Under the pieces are notes generated by a model. The model was given only the letters and a program-made list of their open reading frames with translations. It was not told the origin of the DNA and did not search any database. The translations under genes were made by a program, and so were the position numbers. 14,091 bases of DNA from Bacillota bacterium (GTDB taxonomy: Bacteria > Bacillota > Bacilli > Bacillales > Bacillaceae_J). Each line of letters begins with the position of its first letter. Positions within the stretch are counted from its first letter, which is position 1. The stretch is taken from NCBI GenBank assembly GCA_023457235.1, contig JAEWMK010000106.1:1-14091 (forward strand). Reading direction: 5' to 3'. This document shows, one piece after another, positions 7,466 through 14,091 of the stretch.

Positions 7466-10033
7466 TTATATAATAAAGTCTTCAACTTGAACTTTTTCCC
7501 AGTAATTTAATTCACTTAAATAGTCATTAAGAAATTTATAAAGTAATTCATCATTAACACCCTCTTCAATAATTACATTTATTTTCTTATTCTTCATTAT
7601 TTCAAACAACTTGATTGATGTTTCTCTAGGAATACCAATTTCCATCAGTCTTCTAGTTTCTGGGTTAAATGCTCCCATTTCCATGTATAATAGAAGATCA
7701 TTTTCACCATCTTGGATTTGTGTTAATGGTTTTAATAATTTTGGAATCGAATACATAACATTCTTATTTAGATCTGATATAATACCATCAATTTCTTGTT
7801 TATCTATCGAACTATCCCAACTGATAATCTCTTTTAAACTTGTCTCACAACTCCATTTTTGTGCATTAATAATTAAAGAATAAATTCTTTTGTCAAATGA
7901 TTTACCGTAAATATTTAAATATCTGTCATAATAGTAAGGCGCAACTTGTTGTAATGTTAGGATATTTGATATCAATGTGTTTACAAAATATGAATCATAT
8001 GGGGATTTTGGCATATTACGAAAAATACCCTTTTTGTTTGCTAGGTAAATTTCGTTTAATGTAATCGGATCCCAATGCCAATTTTTAACACATACCTCTT
8101 TAGGAACTTCTAACTTTTCCAATTGATCCTTAATTTTAACAAATTCATCCTGAGTAATCATAATTCCCGTTTTACCCATTCGATTTAAAGAATCTTCGTT
8201 ATACTTAATTATCATTTGTCTTATATAAATCAGAATATCATTATTTAACAAATCAACAGATGGTTCTTTTCCATCTACTAAATTCTCTAGTATTTCTTCT
8301 CTATCAACGTTAAATCTATCACCATAGCCCACTGTTACTTCTTTTGTAGGATTTTCAAAGAGATCTATTTGGGCATCGTCAAAAGCTCCTTCATCCAGTA
8401 TAATTGCTCTACCAACGAAGTCCTTCATAAGACGACCTGCACGTCCACGAAGATTGGCAAATTCATATCCTGTTAATCTTGCATTCTCTAGACCACTTCT
8501 TCTTTGTGTATATAAGTTAGGATTCCTAGAAATTATATTTTTAGCAGGAAGATTGACTCCTTGCATTAACGTCGTAGTACATACTAAGGTTTTTAATAAC
8601 AATTTAGAAAATGCTTTTTCAATAATTATTCTAATATGACTAGGCATTTTTCCATGATGGTAACCAATACCTTTCTCCACACATTCAATAAGAGAGTAAT
8701 TTTCATGAACACTTTCTGCAATATATTCCACTAATCCTTTTAATTCAGGTGGAGTATCCCCTATATTGGATAATTCAGCCAAACCATTTGCAATTTTAGG
8801 AGCTTGATTAGGAGTTGGAGAGAATATAATAGTTCCCGAATCTTCAACCTCAAGCTTTGATATTAAATTTTTTATAAAGATTATCATATTTTCATTATAT
8901 TGTTGTTGTCCAAAAAGTTTAGGATTAATAAAATCTTTATTCTCAACCAAAATGCTTATAGGACTATTGTAAATCGTTGTATATTGGTTTAAAGAGACCT
9001 TTTTTCCAAATTTTGAAAAAGAGTATGTAATATTTATAACAGGCGGAATTTCATCACATAGTGCTTATGCATCTTCACCAAACATACCTTTTACAAGTTT
9101 ACTTAAATATTCTATTCTAGGACCACTAACTATAATTTTTTGTGGATTTACATCATTAGCAATTTATAATATAGTATTATAAAGTCGATGCGCTCTTTCA
9201 TCATCTTCATTAGAAACTCTTTCTATATTTTGGACTTCATCAACAATTAGTAAATCTAATCCTTTAAACGGAGTAGATTCACTATTCAAAGCAGCTGCTG
9301 CTCTTTCTTGTGTAAGAACATAAATATTTCTTAAATGAACATTATTGCCTCTGTCTGAGTATGTTTGATGAATGCCTATATTTTCTAGGCCAAAAGATTT
9401 AATTGAATCTCTTAGATCTTTTGTAACCTGATTAATTAAACTTATTGTCGGAACAATATAGACTACTTGTGTAGCACCTTGTAGTATCATACTTATTATT
9501 TTTGTTACTAAAACAAAAGATTTACCTGCTGATGTTGGTGCTGAAATACCTAGTCGATTATAATTATCGATTGCGTACCACATATTTTTTTGAAAATTCG
9601 ATAGCAACACAGTCTGACCATTGCCAACTTGAACCTCATTTTTCATAAAATATGAAGTAACATAAAGCTCATCTATAATACTTCCTAAACTGCTAAATGT
9701 ATCATCTTCTTTATCATAATCTAAATCAATCATTTTTGTTGTAGGCATTAATCCGATTCTAGAAAGAATCCTTATTAAAAAAGGCGGCAATGCTTGCCAT
9801 TCAGGTTGTCTATGCTCCCAAACCAAACCACAGATTAATAGACACTTTTCTTTAATTTCGTTAGTAGTGGTGTTTCTCGAGTATCGTTCAGCAAGATTTA
9901 ATAAACTAACAGCTAATTCCACATCTAGGGGTTTATCACCTTTATTAATAGCACCAATCTTATTAGCAAAAACTTCCAAATCGTATTTTAACAATTGGTT
10001 AATTAATTTACTTTCCTTTTCCATATCCTCCAT
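7466..10033 (-). pseudogene. hamB: Hachiman helicase HamB, interrupted by two in-frame stops
   Basis: HamB is the DNA helicase of the Hachiman anti-phage system and works with the nuclease HamA. The frame spans 855 sense/stop codons in one phase. Domain 1 has LSNFQKNMW (144-152), Walker A APTSAGKS (165-172), VYIVPTISLI and DEVQ (265-268). Domain 2 has IIFSPTPNQ (about 402), YHHGKM (458), TTTLMQGVNLPA (486-497) and NLRGRAGR (527-534), as in Ski2-like helicases. TAA at codon 290 (9166-9164) and at codon 323 (9067-9065) split the two domains. The sequence between and after the stops stays in frame and helicase-like, so these are point nonsense changes, not indels. The ATG at 10033 follows the hamA stop by one base and uses AGGAG inside hamA. 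The downstream half has no convincing restart. Confidence 0.88.
9065..9166 (-). other. Segment bounded by two nonsense TAA codons in hamB
   Basis: Codons 290 and 323 of hamB are both TAA. The 32 codons between them read IANDVNPQKIIVSGPRIEYL and on to GMFGEDA, consistent with helicase motif III (here VSGPR). After the second stop the frame continues ALCDEIPPVINITYSF. Each TAA could arise by one substitution from a Gln, Glu or Lys codon. Confidence 0.85.
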
Positions 10034-10034
10034 A

Positions 10035-10964
10035 TCACTTTACTCCTATCTCCTTTTCAAATATATCAATGAGGTTGTCCATTTCTTGTATTGGAAAAAT
10101 AATATAATTTAATCTTGGTATTATTTGTGGCGGAATTTCTTTAAATGTTTTTGTGTTTTTAATATTCTTTGTTTCTATACGAATATCATCTATTATTTGT
10201 TCTAGAATATCCTCTCTAGACATGCCATTTATCGAGCTTTTTATGTCATAAGCAACTATACAGACTAAATGAACTTCTATATTGTTAAGTCTTCCTTCTA
10301 AATAATCCTGAGCAACTTTTTCTAATTCTATTGGAATAAATTCTTCATAAACATATAAATCTAATTCTTTTCTATGATTTTTATAATGTTTATTTATTAC
10401 ATCTGAAACCGCATCGTTAATAGCAGTTTTTAATCCTTTTTTATTTTGGGGGTTATAAGTCTTAGCTTCTCCAATATACAATAAATACCGTCCATTTTCT
10501 TGAGCAATATGTATAGCATCTGCACCATGCCTCTCAACTTGTCTATTAGTTGTGATTGGCATTTTTCGTAAAAGGGGTGCAGCTTTATAATAATGTTGGA
10601 GCAGATTAAATATCAGCAATTCAGAAAACTGACCTTGTAAATACGATGTTCTAAACTTACTTTTTGCTCTTTTTATTAGTTTACTATGTGCAGCAGAATC
10701 GGCTCTACCTTTTGAAAATTCCGCCAGTAGCCTATCTTGGTTTACTTTTGAATACACGAATTGAGTAACAGTATGAGTTAATTCATCGATGAATTCTTCT
10801 CTCATTTCTAATAAATCTGAGTAGTTAATGCAGGTTCCTATATGTTCTTTACTAGGTATAAGTGAAAAATCTTCTCTTACGACATACATAGTATCAATAA
10901 ATGCCTGTGTATTCGCCAATAACTTCTCTGTGTCTACTAACTTCGTAATAGTCAAATATGCCAC
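10035..10964 (-). CDS. hamA: Hachiman nuclease HamA (DUF1837)
   Basis: HamA is the effector of the Hachiman defence system, a PD-(D/E)XK-fold nuclease that acts on DNA when released or activated by the helicase HamB. In this 309-residue protein the nuclease core is clear: QGQFSELLIFNLL with Glu115, RHGADAIHI with Asp149, and LLYIGEAKTY with Glu166-x-Lys168. These are the expected catalytic residues, all intact. The N-terminal 100 residues are helical. The start is GTG at 10964; a TTG at 10955 has a better-placed AAGAGGTGG and may be the true start. The stop is one base from the hamB ATG, so the genes are coupled. An inverted repeat just upstream could be an operator. Confidence 0.88.
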   Translation of the reverse strand: MAYLTITKLVDTEKLLANTQAFIDTMYVVREDFSLIPSKEHIGTCINYSDLLEMREEFIDELTHTVTQFVYSKVNQDRLLAEFSKGRADSAAHSKLIKRAKSKFRTSYLQGQFSELLIFNLLQHYYKAAPLLRKMPITTNRQVERHGADAIHIAQENGRYLLYIGEAKTYNPQNKKGLKTAINDAVSDVINKHYKNHRKELDLYVYEEFIPIELEKVAQDYLEGRLNNIEVHLVCIVAYDIKSSINGMSREDILEQIIDDIRIETKNIKNTKTFKEIPPQIIPRLNYIIFPIQEMDNLIDIFEKEIGVK

Positions 10965-10991
10965 CTCTTTCCTTATTCAGTCTAATTCACT

Positions 10992-11010
10992 ATATTATTT
11001 ACAATAATAT
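10992..11010. promoter_or_regulatory. Palindromic operator-like site upstream of hamA
   Basis: Perfect 8-bp arms ATATTATT and AATAATAT separated by TAC, 28 bp before the hamA GTG. On the minus strand it overlaps the AT-rich stretch where a -10 element would lie; no consensus -35 is clear. It could bind a dimeric repressor, but in AT-rich DNA a chance palindrome is possible. Confidence 0.35.
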
Positions 11011-11171
11011 GGTAACATAAATAATTTCATTTACTACGAATCTATTAATTTTTGATTACGTTATCTTTTATTTTAATTTAACTCAATATAAACATTCAGG
11101 GCGGATCAATTTTTATTTTTCAAAAATCCCTCTACCCCGCTACTTTCTTCACACAATTTACCTTGTTTAGA

Positions 11172-11264
11172 TTAAAAATCTTTTTCTATTTGTCTCTTTA
11201 ATTCTTCTGGAATCAATTCTCGCATGAAATTAGGAGATAATAAAAGTCTAATACCTCTGCATTT
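11172..11264 (-). pseudogene. Short C-terminal relic of an unidentified gene
   Basis: A 30-codon frame ending in TAA at 11172 reads GIRLLLSPNFMRELIPEELK followed by RQIEKDF. The strand-turn-charged-helix pattern is typical of a protein C-terminus. Its upstream end merges with the hairpin at 11245-11282 and stops at a TAA. The parent family is not recognised. Confidence 0.3.
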
Positions 11265-11282
11265 TTACAGAGGAATTAGACT
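11245..11282. repeat. Long hairpin, 15-bp arms with one mismatch
   Basis: AGTCTAATACCTCTG (11245-11259) pairs with CAGAGGAATTAGACT (11268-11282) with a single mismatch around an 8-nt CATTTTTA loop. No T run directly follows on either strand. It could be an insertion-sequence end or a processed repeat; the flanking debris favours a mobile-element relic. Confidence 0.7.
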
Positions 11283-11289
11283 GATGCTC

Positions 11290-11316
11290 TTCAATGATCG
11301 CCCCCGTTTTGTTGAA
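11290..11316. repeat. Imperfect palindrome with TTCAA/TTGAA ends
   Basis: TTCAATGATCG at 11290-11300 is followed by a C-rich centre and then TTTTGTTGAA, giving an imperfect inverted repeat. A related TTCAACAATCG occurs at 11395-11405, and its exact reverse complement at 6232-6242. Probably copies of a small dispersed repeat. Confidence 0.35.
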
Positions 11317-11436
11317 TGTTATTGGGGTACAATTAGCTTGCAAGGTAGAAAAGACTTTTATGCTCCATTATTTATATTCTAAATAATTGCAATCTTCAAC
11401 AATCGAAACGATCAATAATTCACCAATGTAATGTAC

Positions 11437-11601
11437 TTAGATACGCTTATGTCCGTTGTTCTTTTTGTTTTTACAACGAGGACACCACGTACCTTGTTTA
11501 ATGTTGTTTGGTTTTGCTTTCCATTTAAGACCCTCGCTACATCTAAAATAAAAATAATCCACCACTACACTGTGACCTGTTTGGTGGATTATTCTGCTCA
11601 A
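11437..11601 (-). pseudogene. Zinc-ribbon / treble-clef domain relic
   Basis: On the minus strand the frame closing at TAA 11439-11437 contains FRCSEGLKWKAKPNNIKQGT, followed by WCPRC. This C...(H/L)xWxAxPxNIxxGxWCPxC pattern belongs to small zinc-binding domains common in homing-endonuclease-like and phage-associated proteins of Bacillales. The first Cys is encoded at 11541-11539. Only one repeat is left, a stop (TAG at 11604-11602) closes it upstream, and no start codon with a ribosome binding site is present, so it is a fragment of a lost gene. Confidence 0.6.
11553..11593 (-). terminator. Probable terminator after the res gene
   Basis: Perfect 12-bp arms (AATAATCCACCA at 11553-11564; TGGTGGATTATT at 11582-11593) enclose a 17-nt loop, and on the minus strand the stem runs into TTTTATTTT. 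It lies about 90 bp past the res stop in the right orientation. The long loop makes it weaker than a classic terminator; it could also be a mobile-element inverted repeat. Confidence 0.55.
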
Positions 11602-11680
11602 CTATCCACAGTTACCTAAAACTGCAGAAATACTATCTGAGTCAAAGTGCTACCAACACTTCAACTTATTATTAAAAATA

Positions 11681-14091
11681 TCATTTCCTGTATCTTGACT
11701 CTAATCCAGCCATCGTCATATTCTCTTTCACATCATTATGTGGAATTAAAAGATATACCCATTCTTTACCATCATGTTGAAGTTCATGAGTAGTTGCATG
11801 TTTACACCATTCAATTGCTGCGGCTGCTTTTGCTTCTACTTCTTCATCACCTTCAACCTTTTTAGCTGCTTTTAATTCAACAAGGTATTTCTTATTTTTC
11901 GTTTCAACAATAAAATCTGGGTTATATGTTTGCTTTTGGTTATAATAGATTTTAAGTTGATTCAATGCTGGCTTGAACCATTTTTCAACAGTTGAATCTT
12001 GTTCACATATTACTGCAAATCGTCTTTCGTTTTCTGCATCAAACTTTTGAATTGGATACAAACAACGTTTGAATCCACCGAAACTCATACCTCTTATTGC
12101 TGAACGATCTTCTACTGGAATATGGTAATCCCTAACTTCTTCATTAATGTCTACTGAAAATGTATTTGTCCGTAGTACTTCAAAATCGCTTCTTACTACC
12201 ACATCATATTCAACTCTTGCTTCTTGATAATGTTCTAACATTTGACCATGAATTTTACTTGCTAATAACTGCTGATTATACATTAATACATTCCTTACTT
12301 CTTCATCATCTTTTAAATATGATCTGAGATGTTCAATCAACTGTTTAACTAGCTTATACAACAAATCTGCATGATCCTCATATGAGATATCATCAAAGTC
12401 CATTAATCGGGAAATAATATAATCTTCTAATGGGTCATTACTATCAATTTCAACTTTTAAATGAAGTACATCACGATTACGTGTTCTTAATTCTTGCAAC
12501 ATTATCTCTTGGGTAACTGGTAGAAGATTTATCCCCGAAACATTTAAATCAAAATCTTGGAACCCCCAAGTAATTTCATCTTTCGGTTGAAGTATTATCT
12601 TTGGTATGTCCATTGTTTTTTCAACAATATATTCAGTTACTGTTTCATCAATTTCCTCTACTGCATCGGTCTTATCATCATCAAAAACCAACTCTATTTG
12701 TCCCACTGGATAAGAAGCCTTGACTTCTTGAACTATTTTCTCTTTTATTTCTGCCTTATTCAACTCTGAATTACTTGAAATATTAGTCATTCGCTGAATA
12801 GTTCTAAGGGCAGTTTCTGCAATATTTTGTTTTACTTCAACACGTTTTTTTGCGGCCTCATCTTCACTATTTAAATCATCACCTGCAATTTTTTGCATGA
12901 TACTTTGTTTTACATTGGACTCAACGGAAACAACCTTTTTAGGTCTACTAGCAACGTCCCTACCTATTACAACACCTTTTCTTATAATAGATTCAGGATT
13001 ATTAGCTTCATCAACAATTTCCTGAAAACGATCATGAGCGATGATAGTCAGTCTATCCACAGCCTTAACTTTTGTTCTTTTTCCATAAGGCAAACGTAAT
13101 CCTCGACCAATAGACTGCTCTACTAATGTTTTAGAATTTGCTGCGCGAAGAGGGATGATAGTGTATAAATTTGTAACATCCCAACCTTCTTTTAGCTTGT
13201 TAACATGGATGACTATTTCTGTATTAGAAGAAGGATCCTCTAGAGCTAATAGCTCTTGGATGGTTTCATCTTTTTCTTCTCCAGACTGTTTTGAATGTAC
13301 AGTAATAACTTTATCTTTATATCTACCATCAAAAAAGTCATCAGTTTTAATAATACTCATTAATCTTTCAGCATGATCAGTATCTTGAGCAACAATCAGT
13401 ATAAACGGCTTTACAATTAATTGATCATTTTCTTTCGCATATACTTCTAACTCTACCTTTGTTTCCTCATGCACAAGTATTCCATCTTCCAACTTTAAGT
13501 GTTCCAATTCTTCCTCTGAATAATTAGATGCATCAAAATTCTCACGAGTTGCTACAGTTGGTTCTTTTACGTAGCCATCTTCCATAGCTTTGTATAAGGG
13601 ATAACTGTATATAACATTTTTAAAAGGAGTAGAACGTTTTCCTTTCTCAACTTGAGGTGTTGCAGTTAATTCTAGACCAAGTACTGGATTCAACTCATTC
13701 AATGCCTTAACACCTGCGGAAGCCCTATAACGGTGTGATTCATCCATTAACAACACTAAATCTTGGAGTGATGATAAGTATTCAAAGTAACTTTCACCAA
13801 TATATTCGCTTAACCTTTTAATACGCGGAGAATTTCCTCCCCTTACTTCCGTATTAATCTTAGATATATTGAAAATATTAATTTTAACTAAATCATCATT
13901 TAACAAAAACATCGCACTTTGCTCATAGTTGTCTCCTGTTATTACAAACGGTGGCTGTGAGGCAAATTGTGAAATACCAGTAAATACATACTTTTTTGTA
14001 TTAGGGGTAAAATCCTGAATAAGCTTTTCATAAATAGTAAGGTTTGGAGCCAATACAAAGAAATTTTTAACTCCTTTTGCAAGGTATAAAT
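11681..14091 (-). CDS. res: Type III restriction enzyme Res subunit, C-terminal 802 residues (partial)
   Basis: Helicase-nuclease subunit of a type III-like restriction system; it translocates along DNA and cuts when paired with the Mod methyltransferase. The frame is open to the right edge, reading LYLAKGVKNFFVLAPNLTIY, so the start and the Walker A motif lie beyond 14091. A TTG at 14053 could be mistaken for a start. Visible residues (from the edge): DESH (116-119) motif II, TATP (142-145) motif III, KLKEGWDVTNLY motif V and EQSIGRGLRLPYGKR motif VI (about 324-338). Near the end is a PD-(D/E)XK site, NPDFIVE to YLVELK, with Asp725, Glu738 and Lys740. All visible motifs are intact. A mod gene is expected just upstream, outside the window. 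Confidence 0.9.
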   Translation of the reverse strand, partial: LYLAKGVKNFFVLAPNLTIYEKLIQDFTPNTKKYVFTGISQFASQPPFVITGDNYEQSAMFLLNDDLVKINIFNISKINTEVRGGNSPRIKRLSEYIGESYFEYLSSLQDLVLLMDESHRYRASAGVKALNELNPVLGLELTATPQVEKGKRSTPFKNVIYSYPLYKAMEDGYVKEPTVATRENFDASNYSEEELEHLKLEDGILVHEETKVELEVYAKENDQLIVKPFILIVAQDTDHAERLMSIIKTDDFFDGRYKDKVITVHSKQSGEEKDETIQELLALEDPSSNTEIVIHVNKLKEGWDVTNLYTIIPLRAANSKTLVEQSIGRGLRLPYGKRTKVKAVDRLTIIAHDRFQEIVDEANNPESIIRKGVVIGRDVASRPKKVVSVESNVKQSIMQKIAGDDLNSEDEAAKKRVEVKQNIAETALRTIQRMTNISSNSELNKAEIKEKIVQEVKASYPVGQIELVFDDDKTDAVEEIDETVTEYIVEKTMDIPKIILQPKDEITWGFQDFDLNVSGINLLPVTQEIMLQELRTRNRDVLHLKVEIDSNDPLEDYIISRLMDFDDISYEDHADLLYKLVKQLIEHLRSYLKDDEEVRNVLMYNQQLLASKIHGQMLEHYQEARVEYDVVVRSDFEVLRTNTFSVDINEEVRDYHIPVEDRSAIRGMSFGGFKRCLYPIQKFDAENERRFAVICEQDSTVEKWFKPALNQLKIYYNQKQTYNPDFIVETKNKKYLVELKAAKKVEGDEEVEAKAAAAIEWCKHATTHELQHDGKEWVYLLIPHNDVKENMTMAGLESRYRK

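Larger units (their letters stand above)
10965..11680. other. 716-bp intergenic region between hamA and res with gene debris
   Basis: No intact gene. It contains an AT-rich inverted repeat next to hamA, a short relic frame (11172-11264), two hairpins (11245-11282 and 11553-11593), a TTCAA/TTGAA quasi-palindrome (11290-11316) and a zinc-ribbon coding relic (11437-11601). The mix suggests successive insertions and deletions. Confidence 0.7.

Noticed and set aside
8948..8950. TTG start giving a separate 494-residue helicase gene
   Set aside because: There is no ribosome binding site before it, and the same frame stays open upstream to 9064 with helicase-like sequence. It is the interrupted 3' part of hamB, not an independent gene.
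9065..9166. Alternative genetic code explaining the TAA codons in hamB
   Set aside because: dprA and other intact genes in the window end with TAA at their expected C-termini, so TAA is a normal stop here.
11431..11619. Plus-strand 62-codon open frame
   Set aside because: It is the antisense shadow of the zinc-ribbon relic, which has the recognisable Cys/Trp pattern on the minus strand.
14051..14053. TTG as the start of the Res protein
   Set aside because: The frame continues to the window edge with conserved Res residues (GVKNFFVLAPN), so the true start is outside.

Overview
The window looks like a low-GC Gram-positive chromosome of the Bacillales (Bacillaceae/Planococcaceae type). The left 5.7 kb reads, on the minus strand, as the conserved Bacillus block rnhB - ylqG - ylqH - sucC - sucD - dprA - topA. 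Start codons (ATG, GTG, TTG) follow strong AGGAGG-type ribosome binding sites, and all clear stops are standard. No genus can be assigned from the sequence alone.

Left core region (1-5691, all minus strand): the 5' end of topA, then dprA, a terminator, the sucC-sucD pair with its own candidate promoter, the coupled pair ylqG/ylqH, and an rnhB that lacks its 5' part. The rnhB reading frame becomes recognisable exactly at the RGPLAG motif. The catalytic Asp-Glu pair that normally lies just before this motif is gone, so foreign DNA appears to have entered rnhB.

Right accessory region (about 5670 to beyond 14091): visibly AT-richer DNA carrying phage-defence genes, all on the minus strand. In transcription order these are (i) the large 3' part of a type III restriction Res subunit running off the right edge, (ii) a roughly 700-bp stretch of gene debris with a zinc-ribbon relic and hairpins, (iii) a Hachiman defence locus with intact hamA (PD-(D/E)XK nuclease, DUF1837) and hamB (Ski2-like helicase), and (iv) a third, closely spaced gene encoding a DUF3800-like protein. 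hamB carries two in-frame TAA codons 99 bp apart that separate helicase domain 1 from domain 2, with no frameshift, so it looks like a recently inactivated or possibly recoded gene. A further 590-bp debris region separates the DUF3800 gene from the broken rnhB.

The succinyl-CoA synthetase, DprA and TopA genes are housekeeping functions. The points of interest are the interruption of rnhB, the HamA-HamB-DUF3800 arrangement, and the double-nonsense hamB.
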